The position numbers and the translations under genes are program-made. Below the pieces are notes generated by a model. The model ran no database searches, was not told the origin of the DNA, and was given only the letters and a program-made list of their open reading frames with translations. From NCBI GenBank assembly GCA_946486375.1, contig CAMLTW010000009.1, forward strand, positions 32,175-96,174: a stretch of 64,000 nucleotides of DNA. The letters are read 5' to 3'. The stretch is from an uncultured Rikenellaceae bacterium. GTDB lineage: Bacteria > Bacteroidota > Bacteroidia > Bacteroidales > Rikenellaceae. This document shows positions 35,385-43,325 of this stretch, piece by piece; positions within the stretch are counted from its first letter, which is position 1; every line of letters starts with the position of its first letter.

Positions 35385-35928
35385 CGTCATGCTGAACCGA
35401 GCAGGGCCGAAGGCCCTGCGAGCTCACCGACCGCAGCCCGTGGTCGGTCTGAAAGACCGGCACGGATTAGGCGCAGGGAGGTAGCATCCGCAACAGGTTC
35501 CTTCTAACCGTTCCGGCTCCTTAGCCGCCTTCGCGTCATCCTGAGGAGCGGCAACGCCGCGACGTGAGGATCTCTGTTTAGCATAACGACAGAAATAAAT
35601 TGTCAAAGATTAATCTGCCTTCCCTTGCGTCATTCCGAGGAAAACCCGACAGGGTTTGACGTGGGAATCTCTATTCTTTTTTCATGCTGGACAGAGATGC
35701 TCACGTCGCAACTTACGTTGCTCCTCAGCATGACGCGGGGGTGGAAGTTTGCGGACGACATAAAGAACCCGCTTCCCTTACGTCATGCTGAACCGAGCAG
35801 GGCCGAAGGCCCTGCGAGCTCACCGACCGCAGCCCGTGGTCAGTCTGAAAGACCGGCACGGATTAGGCGCAGGGAGGTAGCATCCGCCACCGGTTATGCG
35901 TCGACATCTCGGATCGAAGGCCCTGCAA
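35385..35928 (+). repeat. Left repeat array of the HTH island (modules A, x, B, B/B', A, y)
   Basis: Module A occurs at 35385-35491 and 35781-35887, two 107-base copies that differ at one position. Module x plus B (CGTCATCCTGAGGAGCGGC to GTGAGGATCTC) covers 35490-35574. A palindromic unit made of B-like arms at 35628-35671 and inverted at 35694-35736 lies between. Module y (starting CCGGTTATGCGTCGACATC) ends the array at about 35891-35928. All modules recur in the same orientation at 37971-38513. Module A contains three hairpins, e.g. GCAGGGCCGAAGGCCCTGC. No transposase is present. The reading frames across the array are artefacts of its composition. Confidence 0.9.
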
Positions 35929-35958
35929 GTCGGGCAAGCCCCGCCCGCCTCCGGCCGG

Positions 35959-36621
35959 TTACAAATCGAAGTGGGTGATGGAACCGCTTACCCGGTACAA
36001 ATGCCGGATCGCCTCGCGCCGGATCACCAGATCGCCGTACCGCTCCGGAAAAAAGGTCGTCAGCCGTACGTACGCCCGATCTTCCCAGGGCCGGACGATG
36101 CGGAATACCCGCATCCGATCCGTCACTACCAGATGCACCTGTCCCCACAACGGCTCGTCCGCCTGTTCCTGTTCTTTCAAAAGCAGCAGCGACCCGCTTT
36201 CGATCCGCGGAAAAAGCTCGCCTCCGTGATAAACCACGGCCATCCCCGCTCCCTGCAAAACGCTCTCGGGCAGGCTCATATAGCGCTGCGGGAGGGTCGG
36301 AGGGGGCGGAAAGGATTCCGGAAGGCGATCATAGAAGGCCACTTTTCGGATCGTGTCGGCTATCGGGGGCAGGGCCTGTCCCTTTTCGGCCGCTCCCTCT
36401 CCGGTCAACAGCCAGCTTATCGTCAGATCGGGATACGCCTTTTGGATGCGCTCGGCCAGCTCCCGGCTGATGCTGTGGTTCCCCTTTTTGATCTGGTAGA
36501 GGTTTTCCGAGCGTTTCAGCCCCAGGTGCAGTGCCAGCGCGTTCAAAGAGGGAAGCCCCGAATAGCGCAGCACGTAGGCAAGCCGCCCGGCCGGGGTGGA
36601 AAATTCGTTTTTGGCAGACAT
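35959..36621 (-). CDS. XRE-family regulator with S24/LexA-like C-terminal domain, catalytic residues apparently lost
   Basis: A 220-residue protein. Residues 5-75 form a lambda-repressor-type HTH (GRLAYVLRYSGLPSLNALAL, HLGLKRSENLYQIKKGNHSIS, LAERIQKAYPDLTISWLLTG). Residues 110-220 resemble the S24 peptidase/repressor dimerisation domain. The usual GDSM nucleophile segment appears as HGGELFPRIESGSLL, with no Ser at the expected place, and the Lys position reads VFRIVR. Self-cleavage therefore seems unlikely. Such proteins are common as stand-alone Bacteroidetes regulators and in mobile elements. It lies inside the repeat-bounded island, downstream of the structured RNA candidate on the same strand, so that RNA could be its leader. 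Confidence 0.8.
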   Translation of the reverse strand: MSAKNEFSTPAGRLAYVLRYSGLPSLNALALHLGLKRSENLYQIKKGNHSISRELAERIQKAYPDLTISWLLTGEGAAEKGQALPPIADTIRKVAFYDRLPESFPPPPTLPQRYMSLPESVLQGAGMAVVYHGGELFPRIESGSLLLLKEQEQADEPLWGQVHLVVTDRMRVFRIVRPWEDRAYVRLTTFFPERYGDLVIRREAIRHLYRVSGSITHFDL

Positions 36622-36689
36622 GGTAATTGCGGGTTAAAAGGTGAGTCGGATGGATTTTCCCGGCCTTTTTCCCTTTCCGACAAGGTCAT

Positions 36690-36923
36690 GAAAAAGGCGC
36701 AGGTACAACCGCCTTTCAGAAGGCCTCGCGAGCCATGTTCCGGTAGTTGCCCTTACGCCCAAGCCCGCCCCGATCCGTCGGATCGGGGCAAGACTCAGGT
36801 TTCAGACAAGATTTGTACCGGAATGTAAACCTGCCGCATAGCCTGCGACAGTCGCGAGTTTACTGAAAGGCACAAAGGTCGTCTTAACCTTTATTCGATC
36901 ACGGTCTACGCCGTGCTATGATC
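36690..36923 (-). ncRNA. Candidate structured RNA (leader or independent sRNA)
   Basis: No protein frame fits here, but complementary segments nest well on the minus strand. The outer stem joins 36863-36871 to 36711-36719 (9 bp). Inside are an arm 36858-36863/36825-36830, an 8-bp arm 36816-36823/36738-36745, and a perfect 9-bp hairpin at 36768-36788. Two further 5' hairpins lie at 36874-36892 and about 36897-36923. A -7 element TAACTTTG (36927-36934) would start transcription at the first hairpin. A short GC stem with TTTTT (36691-36714) ends it and shares bases with the outer stem. It could be a 6S-like RNA, a cis-regulatory leader of the S24-type gene, or an unknown class. I do not recognise the consensus. 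Confidence 0.5.
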
Positions 36924-37048
36924 AGACAAAGTTAGCATAATTTCTGCATTTAGCGTTTATGGTTATCAGCGCAAAAGTAAGAAAAAAAATGTAAAAAACA
37001 TGTTAGCGAACATTAATAAAAAGTTGTAGCGGCCTATTCATTTGTAAA

Positions 37049-37294
37049 ATGAATAAAAAGCGTTATAATAAAGATAAAGAATTTGCTCGTGTTATCGCTC
37101 TGCGTATAAAACAATTACGTCAAGAATACAATTGTACTCAAGAAAAGTTAATCGATAAAACCCACTTAGATATCAATCGCTACGAAATGGGGGAAACCAT
37201 TCCGTTATTATCATCTTTATCGAAAATCTGCGAATTCTTTAATATAACGTTGGACGAATTTTTCGCTCCGATGCACTATCCTCCGAAAAAGTAA
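37049..37294 (+). CDS. Small XRE-family HTH protein, copy 1 (intact)
   Basis: An 81-residue protein consisting almost wholly of a Cro/C1-type HTH (about residues 12-74: RVIALRIKQLRQEYNCTQEK, LIDKTHLDINRYEMGETIPL, LSSLSKICEFFNITLDEFF) with the tail APMHYPPKK. It is conspicuously AT-rich compared with its GC-rich surroundings, and lysine/asparagine codons are A/T-ending, which suggests recent acquisition. It is the first of three related genes in a row. A leader GGCCTATTCATTTGT just upstream (37031-37045) recurs before copy 3. The C-terminal DEFFAPM.YPPKK is shared with copy 3. Confidence 0.85.
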   Translation: MNKKRYNKDKEFARVIALRIKQLRQEYNCTQEKLIDKTHLDINRYEMGETIPLLSSLSKICEFFNITLDEFFAPMHYPPKK

Positions 37295-37339
37295 CCCTTT
37301 TATTAAATAGGTAACAAATGAGATTATCGCATTTGTTCT

Positions 37340-37594
37340 TTGTTAAATGAGAAAAAAAGAACAAATAATCTTCTGCTTCACTCGGTAGCCTGTAAATTAA
37401 AACGGTTAAGGCAGGATAAAAACTTAACCCAGGAAACAGTAACCCATCATACGGGAATCAATATCGGCCTGATCGAGTTAGGTAAAACCAATATATCATT
37501 AATTACGCTGGCTGCTTTATGCAGTTACTACAATGTGCCTTTGGAAGAATTTTTCAATGAAATAGAATACGAAAAGGAAACATTTCTTCAATAG
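37340..37594 (+). CDS. Small XRE-family HTH protein, copy 2 (start uncertain, possible frameshift)
   Basis: An 84-residue frame encoding the same type of HTH (CKLKRLRQDKNLTQETVTHH, GINIGLIELGKTNISLITLA, ALCSYYNVPLEEFF). In frame it has only a TTG start at 37340. An ATG at 37347 aligned with the starts of the sister copies is out of frame, because a run of seven A residues follows it; one extra A would restore a normal ATG-started protein of sister length. The copy is thus either TTG-initiated, broken by a one-base deletion, or switched by slippage in the A-run. It is AT-rich like its neighbours. Confidence 0.7.
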   Translation: MLNEKKRTNNLLLHSVACKLKRLRQDKNLTQETVTHHTGINIGLIELGKTNISLITLAALCSYYNVPLEEFFNEIEYEKETFLQ

Positions 37595-37661
37595 TACGGA
37601 GATCGGAAGGTTCTCTAAAAGATTTTGCAAAACGCGGAAAAAGGCTTATTCATTTGTATCA

Positions 37662-37910
37662 ATGAAAGTCAGAAAGCCGAAAAGAACAGACCCGATATTG
37701 AGCGACATGATTGTATAACGTATGAAGACGATACGTAAGAGTTACAATCATTCGCAGGAGTATGTTCACGAACATACAGGCTTAGACATAGCACATTTTG
37801 AGACGGGTAGTTATGTTCCTTCCGTAATTTCTCTTTCTGTCTTTTGTAAATTTTACGATATCACATTGGATGAATTTTTCGCTCCGATGCAGTATCCTCC
37901 GAAAAAGTAA
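37662..37910 (+). pseudogene. Small XRE-family HTH gene, copy 3, interrupted by an in-frame stop
   Basis: From the ATG at 37662 the frame runs in register with copy 1 but meets TAA at 37716-37718 (codon 19), where copy 1 has Leu. After the stop the same frame continues to 37910 and encodes the rest of the HTH and the tail DEFFAPMQYPPKK, nearly identical to copy 1. An ATG at 37722, two codons past the stop, could reinitiate a 62-residue protein lacking the first helix. A TTA-to-TAA change would explain the lesion. The upstream leader GGCTTATTCATTTGT matches that of copy 1. I treat it as a decaying copy or a truncated variant. Confidence 0.65.
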
Positions 37911-37970
37911 TCCTATTATATAGAGTGGAGCTACCGGCTTCCGGATGGTTGGAAAGACACGCTTCGATCG

Positions 37971-38513
37971 CGTCATTCCGAACCGAGCAGGGCCAAAGGC
38001 CATGCGAATCTCACTGACCGGAGCCCGCAGTCGTTCCGCAGGAACGGTGCGGAAAAGGCGAAGGGAAGTAGCATGGGGCCGTAAGGCCCGACGTGGGAAT
38101 CTCTATTCTTTTTTCATGCCGGACAGAGATGCTCACGTCGCAACTTCGTTGCTCCTCAGCATGACGCAAGGTGTGGATGTTTCGAAAAGGCAGGAAGTCC
38201 CCGCTTCCCCCGCGTCATTCCGAACCGAGCAGGGCCGAAGTCCCTGCGAGCTCACCGACCGCAGCCCGCAGTCAGCCGTAAGGCTGGTACGGAAAAAGCG
38301 AAGGGAGGTAACACCCGCCACCGGTTATGCGTCGACATCTCGGATCGAAGACCTTGAGAGCTCACCGACCGGAGTCCATGGTCGTCACGTCAGTGAGGGC
38401 ACGGGAACAACGAAGGGAGGTAGCACCCGCAGCAGGTTCCTTCTAACCGTTCCGGCTCCTTAGCCGCCTTCGCGTCATCCTGAGGAGCGGCAAGGCCGCG
38501 ACGTGAGGATCTC
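37971..38513 (+). repeat. Right repeat array of the HTH island
   Basis: It contains module A at 37971-38074 and 38213-38319 and a partial A at about 38355-38431. The palindromic B/B' unit (GACGTGGGAATCTC through to GCATGACGC) ends at about 38167. Module y is at about 38317-38350, and x plus B at 38429-38513. The x-B segment differs at only about two positions from 35490-35574, and module y also matches the left array, both in the same orientation. The arrays therefore bound about 2.5-2.9 kb as long direct repeats. No gene is present between 37911 and 38639. Confidence 0.88.
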
Positions 38514-38639
38514 CATGGGTCCATTTCTGCCTGTTATACAGAGATTAACCCGCCACCTTCCACGAAACAAAAAACCGCCGCCCCACGGGCAACGGCGTAA
38601 AACTCATTCCGGTACGTCGGACACATGCCCCGTCCGGCA

Positions 38640-39620
38640 TCAAATGGAAAGAATCCGCAGCGTGTTGAGCAAATCCCGGTTGATGGGCTTGTCCTTTTTG
38701 ATCGCCTTGACGAACGGCACGTTCACGATTTCGTCGTTCTGCACCCCGACCATGATGTTCCGCTGCCCTTCGAGCAGGGCGTCGATGGCCGCGTTCCCCA
38801 GCCGGCTCGCCAGAATCCGGTCGTTGGCCGTCGGCGATCCGCCCCGTTGGATATGCCCCAGGATCGTCACCCGCACGTCGTACTGCGGATATTCGTTCTT
38901 GACTCGTTCGGCCAGTCCCATCGCTCCGCCGGTCAGCTCGCTTTCGGCCACCAGCACGATACTGCTGTTCTTGGATTTCCGGAACCCGTTCTGGATCAGC
39001 TCCGCCAGCTGGTCGACCTCGGTCGCGATCTCCGGAATGATGGCCGCCTCGGCCCCTACGGCGATGGCTCCGTTCAGCGCCAGGAAACCGGCGTCCCGAC
39101 CCATCACCTCGATGAAGAACAGGCGTTCGTGAGAAGTCGCCGTATCCCGGATTTTGTCGACCGCCTCCATGATGGTGTTCAGCGCCGTGTCGTAACCGAT
39201 CGTCCGGTCGGTGCCGTACAGGTCGTTGTCGATGGTGCCCGGCAGCCCGATGATGGGCACATCGAATTCCTCGGCGAAAATCCGCGCTCCGGTCAGGGAG
39301 CCGTCCCCGCCGATCACCACCAGCGCGTCGATACCGGCGTTGCACATGTTGTCGTACGCCAGCTGCCGACCTTCCGGGGTCATGAATTCCTGGGAACGGG
39401 CCGTTTTCAGGATCGTTCCCCCCTGCTGGATGATGTTGCTGACGTTCTGCGTCTTGAATTCGACGATTTCGTTATCGATCAACCCTTTATATCCGCGGTA
39501 AATTCCCTTGACTGCCAATCCGTTGTAAATTGCGGAACGTGTCACGGCACGGATGGCCGCATTCATTCCGGGAGCATCGCCGCCCGAAGTGAGGATTCCT
39601 ACGCATTTTACTACACCCAT
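38640..39620 (-). CDS. pfkA: 6-phosphofructokinase
   Basis: A 326-residue group I phosphofructokinase of glycolysis. It has [18 protein letters not shown] (nucleotide site), [26 protein letters not shown], the catalytic [22 protein letters not shown], and [10 protein letters not shown]. The TIDND motif and the GGDGS form indicate an ATP-dependent rather than PPi-dependent enzyme. The start MGVVKCVG is conserved. A -7-like TAATTTTG lies upstream at 39650-39657 (minus). It lies just outside the right repeat array, which ends about 125 bases past its stop. Confidence 0.95.
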   Translation of the reverse strand: MGVVKCVGILTSGGDAPGMNAAIRAVTRSAIYNGLAVKGIYRGYKGLIDNEIVEFKTQNVSNIIQQGGTILKTARSQEFMTPEGRQLAYDNMCNAGIDALVVIGGDGSLTGARIFAEEFDVPIIGLPGTIDNDLYGTDRTIGYDTALNTIMEAVDKIRDTATSHERLFFIEVMGRDAGFLALNGAIAVGAEAAIIPEIATEVDQLAELIQNGFRKSKNSSIVLVAESELTGGAMGLAERVKNEYPQYDVRVTILGHIQRGGSPTANDRILASRLGNAAIDALLEGQRNIMVGVQNDEIVNVPFVKAIKKDKPINRDLLNTLRILSI

Positions 39621-39685
39621 AACCTCTTTATTTTTAAAAGAAAAACGCCCAAAATTAATAAATTTTCAAAAATCCGTACTTTCTC

Positions 39686-40981
39686 CTACAAAACTCCCTC
39701 CAAAATCTCGAGCCGGTTTCCGCGCGACCCTTTCAGCAGGACGGCGCAACCGCGCAAAGGGTGTTCCGACAGGTGTTTCCGCAACGCTTCCGTGGTCGCA
39801 AACCCCAGAAAATCCGGACAGTCGTTCGCAGCGCAAAAATGCTCGCCCACCAAAAACGCGCGCCGGATGCCCGCTTCCCGTGCCAGCTTCAATATCCGGC
39901 GGTGTTCGGCCTCCGCGTACCGACCCAGTTCGAGCATATCCCCCAACACCGCGACCTTTTCCCGCGTCCCTTCGCCGGCACGGGCGAAATTCCGGATCGC
40001 CGCCTCCATGCTGGTCGGATTGGCGTTGTAGGCATCCAGATAAAGCACGTTGTCCCTCGTCTCCCTCCGTTGGGAACGGCCGTTGTCCGGCACGTAGCTT
40101 TCCACCGCCCGTACCGCCTTTTCCGCCGGAATATCGAAATAGCCGGCCACGGCCATCGCCGCCGCCACGTTGTCCCGGTTATAGTCCCCGACCAGCGAAG
40201 TCCGGATTTCCATCCCTCCGCAGCGAAGCGCCAAGCCGCCCTCCCCGTCCGCAGCGGGTAGCAACTCCAGCTCCGAGGACGAATAGGGCACGGTCAACAA
40301 GCCGGGCCGCTCCGCCGTCATTTCCGACAGCGCCTCGCTTTCCTTCAAGTAAAACGCCACGCCGCACTTCTCCCGCAGGTAATCGAACAGCTCCCCTTTC
40401 CCGCGCCGGATGCCTTCCACGCCGCCGAAGCCTTCGAGATGGGCTTTCCCGATGTTGGTAATCAGGCCGTAATCGGGTTCGGCAATGGCGCACAGCGCGG
40501 CGATTTCCCCCGGATGGTTCGCCCCCATTTCCACCACGCCGAACTGCGTGCTCCCATTCAGGGACAGCAGGGTGAGGGGCACGCCGATGTGGTTGTTCAG
40601 GTTCCCCTGCGTCACCCCTATCCGATACCGGCAGGCCAGCACGCGCGAAACCAGCTCCTTGGTGGTCGTCTTTCCGTTGGAACCGGTGACGGCCAGCACG
40701 GGAATCCCCAGCTTCCGGCGATGGTGCCGGGCCAGCGCCTGCAACGTGTGCAACACGTCCTTCACTACGATGCACCGCTCGTCCGTCGCCGCCTTCGGAT
40801 CGTCCACCACACAGCAGGAGGCGCCGCTGTCCAGCGCCTGCGCCGCAAAACGGTTTCCGTCGAAATTCTCGCCGCGCAGGGCGAAGAACATCGCCCCTTC
40901 GGTCACCCGGCGGCTGTCCGTGCAAACCGTCGGACGGGCGAGAAACAGATCGTAAAGGCGAAACAGAGTATAGTCGTACAT
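39686..40981 (-). CDS. murF: UDP-N-acetylmuramoyl-tripeptide--D-alanyl-D-alanine ligase
   Basis: A 431-residue Mur ligase that adds D-Ala-D-Ala to the peptidoglycan precursor. Features are VCTDSRRVTEGAMFFALRGENFDG (N-terminal UDP-binding domain), the P-loop VLAVTGSNGKTTTKELV, NNHIGVPLTLL, and VLGDMLELG in the C-terminal domain. I chose the ATG at 40981 (MYDYTLFRLYDLF); an ATG four codons further upstream is also possible. Length is normal. A TATTTTTG -7 candidate lies at 41077-41084. It stands apart from the usual mur cluster. Confidence 0.95.
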   Translation of the reverse strand: MYDYTLFRLYDLFLARPTVCTDSRRVTEGAMFFALRGENFDGNRFAAQALDSGASCCVVDDPKAATDERCIVVKDVLHTLQALARHHRRKLGIPVLAVTGSNGKTTTKELVSRVLACRYRIGVTQGNLNNHIGVPLTLLSLNGSTQFGVVEMGANHPGEIAALCAIAEPDYGLITNIGKAHLEGFGGVEGIRRGKGELFDYLREKCGVAFYLKESEALSEMTAERPGLLTVPYSSSELELLPAADGEGGLALRCGGMEIRTSLVGDYNRDNVAAAMAVAGYFDIPAEKAVRAVESYVPDNGRSQRRETRDNVLYLDAYNANPTSMEAAIRNFARAGEGTREKVAVLGDMLELGRYAEAEHRRILKLAREAGIRRAFLVGEHFCAANDCPDFLGFATTEALRKHLSEHPLRGCAVLLKGSRGNRLEILEGVL

Positions 40982-41275
40982 GACATGGAACATTTAAACC
41001 GCCTTCGGAACGCATCCGTCCCTTTTCGACCGTCTTCCCGCACCTTCCGGGCCACCGGGACAGACGGCAGGCGTCGCAAAAATACGCATTTAAAACGACG
41101 CTTTCCCTCTGCCGGCGCTTTTTTAACGTTTCCTTCACCGGACGCCCGTTCATCGTGCTGCGCCGTCCGGCTCCGTCCTTGCGGTCGGAAATAGAAGGCG
41201 GCACAAAAAAGAAACCGTTCCCCGCCTGACGCGAAGAACGATTCCGGAATTCCTAAAACGGGCGAAAAAGCCGTT

Positions 41276-42355
41276 CTAAACGTAGCCCGGCCCTTTCTTC
41301 AGCCGAACCTCTTCGACGTAACGGCGGATGTTCTGTTCGTCCGCCTTCGGGCAGATCAGGAGCGCGTCTTCGCTCTGCACCACGATATAGTCTTTCAACC
41401 CCTGCACCACGGCCAGCTTTCCTTCCGGCACCCGCAGGATGCACCCCGTCGTATCGTAGGCCATCACCTCCCCGGAAACGGCGTTCCCTTCCGCATCCTT
41501 GGCCGCATGGGTGTAAAGCGATCCCCAGGTTCCGATGTCCGACCACCCGAATTCGCTGCACCGGACGTAAACGTCCGAAGCCTTTTCCATCACCCCGTAA
41601 TCGATGGAAACGTTCCGGCATTCGGGATAAATCCGGTCGATGGCCGCCGCTTCGTCCGGCGTATTGTAGGCGTCGGCGATCGAGCGGAACAGCTGCGCCA
41701 TGTCGGGAAGATGAGTTTCCATTTCCCGGACGATGGTTTCGGTTTTCCAGATGAAAATCCCGGAATTCCAGAAAAATTCGCCGCTTTCGACGAACATCTT
41801 CGCCACGTCCAGCGTCGGCTTTTCCGTAAAGGTTTTCACCCGGTGCATCGTTCCGGCCGGTTCGGAAGCGTCGATCTGAATGTAGCCGTACCCCGTATCG
41901 GGCCGGCTGGGGCGGATGCCGATGGTCACCAGGGCATCGTGCGCCTCGGCGAAATCCAGCCCTTCGGTCGCCACCCGGGCGAACTCGCTCTCGTTCAGCA
42001 CCAGATGATCCGCAGGCGTCACCACCATCGTGGACGAGGGGTCTTTCGCCCGCAGCTTGTAGGCCGCGTAGGCGATGCACGGCGCCGTGTTGCGGCCCAG
42101 CGGCTCGCAAAGCACCTGCTCCTCGCGAAGCTCCGGCAGGTGTTCGAGCACCAGCGGCTTGTAGTTCACGTTGGTGACCACCAGAAAATTTTCCGGGGGA
42201 ACGATTCCCTCAAAACGTTCGTAGGTATGGCGGATGAACGATTTTCCCGTTCCCAGAATATCCAGAAACTGTTTGGGCAGGGCGGTGCGGCTGACGGGCC
42301 AGAAACGGCTGCCGACTCCCCCGGCCATGACGACGCAATAACGGTTGTTTTCCAT
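41276..42355 (-). CDS. Mannose-1-phosphate guanylyltransferase
   Basis: A 359-residue nucleotidyltransferase forming GDP-mannose from GTP and mannose 1-phosphate, needed for fucose- and mannose-containing glycans. The N-terminal VVMAGGVGSRFWPVSRTALP with KQFLDI is the family signature. TPADHLVL holds the metal Asp, and FTEKPTLDVAKMFV and FWNSGIFIWK are the sugar-binding blocks. It lacks the C-terminal isomerase domain of bifunctional ManC/AlgA proteins. The start at 42355 is set by the conserved N-terminus and an exact promoter 60 bases upstream. Confidence 0.92.
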   Translation of the reverse strand: MENNRYCVVMAGGVGSRFWPVSRTALPKQFLDILGTGKSFIRHTYERFEGIVPPENFLVVTNVNYKPLVLEHLPELREEQVLCEPLGRNTAPCIAYAAYKLRAKDPSSTMVVTPADHLVLNESEFARVATEGLDFAEAHDALVTIGIRPSRPDTGYGYIQIDASEPAGTMHRVKTFTEKPTLDVAKMFVESGEFFWNSGIFIWKTETIVREMETHLPDMAQLFRSIADAYNTPDEAAAIDRIYPECRNVSIDYGVMEKASDVYVRCSEFGWSDIGTWGSLYTHAAKDAEGNAVSGEVMAYDTTGCILRVPEGKLAVVQGLKDYIVVQSEDALLICPKADEQNIRRYVEEVRLKKGPGYV

Positions 42356-42414
42356 AGAGAAGCTCACGCTGTTGAATTGAAACGATTTCCGGCCCTTTCG
42401 TCCGGAACGGTTTC

Positions 42415-42446
42415 CAAAGATACTTCCGCCGGAAGGAACAAACAAA
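42415..42446 (-). promoter_or_regulatory. Promoter of the guanylyltransferase gene
   Basis: On the minus strand TATCTTTG (42415-42422) is preceded after 20 bases by TTTG (42443-42446), both exact. The divergent pssA has its own -7 TACCTTTG at 42467-42474 without a clear -33 box, so the two promoters sit back to back in about 60 bases. Confidence 0.78.
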
Positions 42447-42497
42447 ATTTTGCCGGAATTTTATGCTACCTTTGTCCGTCCTTATACGCACACGGCC

Positions 42498-43205
42498 ATG
42501 AAACTGAAAATTTTCACCGTACCCAATACGATCACCTGCCTGAACCTCGTTTCGGGTTGTCTTTCCATAAATTCCGCATTCTCCGGGGACTTTCTCTGGG
42601 CTTTTCTCTGGATCGTTCTGGCCGCGGTGTTCGACTTTCTCGACGGATTCGCCGCCCGGCTGCTGAAATCCCCCTCGGAAATCGGGAAGGAACTCGACTC
42701 GCTGGCCGACGCGGTCAGCTTCGGCGCGGCTCCGGCCTTCATCCTCTACAACCTGCTGACCCTCTCCGGCGGAGAACGGTGGGAAAACTACCTGGTTTTC
42801 ATCGTGGCCGCCTTTTCGGCGCTCCGGCTGGCCAAGTTCAACCTCGACACGCGGCAGACGACCGAGTTCATCGGGCTTCCCACTCCGGCCAACGCCCTGC
42901 TGATCGCCTCGACCGCCGAAACGCTGGCCATGAACGGAAGCGCCTGGCGGGATGCGGCGCTCTCCGGGCCGTGGTACGTCATTGCCGGAGCAATCGTCCT
43001 CTCCCTGCTGCTGACCAGCGAAATCCCCATGTTCTCCTTCAAGTTCAAGCACTTCGGCTTCCGGGAAAACGCGTTGCGGTACATCTTCCTGCTCTATGCC
43101 GCAGCGCTCCTGTTTGCATGGGATCTGAAAGCGGTGCCGGTCGTGATCCTCTCCTACATCCTCGTATCGGTCGTACGGGCGATGGTGCGGAAACGGAAAG
43201 AGTAA
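42498..43205 (+). CDS. pssA: CDP-diacylglycerol--serine O-phosphatidyltransferase
   Basis: A 235-residue CDP-alcohol phosphotransferase that makes phosphatidylserine, precursor of phosphatidylethanolamine. The motif DGFAARLLKSPSEIGKELDS with the following LADAVSFG gives the conserved DGxxAR...G...D...D. There are about eight hydrophobic helices. The N-terminus KIFTVPNTITCLNLVSGCLS is typical of PssA. The start at 42498 begins this block, 24 bases after the -7 element TACCTTTG. Located at the inner membrane. Confidence 0.92.
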   Translation: MKLKIFTVPNTITCLNLVSGCLSINSAFSGDFLWAFLWIVLAAVFDFLDGFAARLLKSPSEIGKELDSLADAVSFGAAPAFILYNLLTLSGGERWENYLVFIVAAFSALRLAKFNLDTRQTTEFIGLPTPANALLIASTAETLAMNGSAWRDAALSGPWYVIAGAIVLSLLLTSEIPMFSFKFKHFGFRENALRYIFLLYAAALLFAWDLKAVPVVILSYILVSVVRAMVRKRKE

Positions 43206-43325
43206 AACCGGCGGCACACGACATCCGGCTTTTCGGAATGTTGTATAAACATGAATTTCCGGAATTTTCCTTACCTTTGGAAAGGAATACAGACCTTTTT
43301 ACAGCATAAAAGAATGCAAGCATCC

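Noticed and set aside
35625..35978. Open frames running through the repeat arrays (also near 37945-38463 and 63749-63988).
   Set aside because: The peptides come from the repeated DNA itself and change with repeat divergence; the conserved property is hairpin pairing, not coding.
36690..36923. Identification of the structured RNA as RNase P RNA, tmRNA, SRP RNA or a cobalamin riboswitch.
   Set aside because: None of the conserved core sequences of these classes that I can recall is present; only 6S-like or unknown remain as possibilities.
35385..38513. Repeated modules considered as a CRISPR array.
   Set aside because: Repeats are over 100 bases, irregularly spaced, internally hairpinned, and no cas genes are present.
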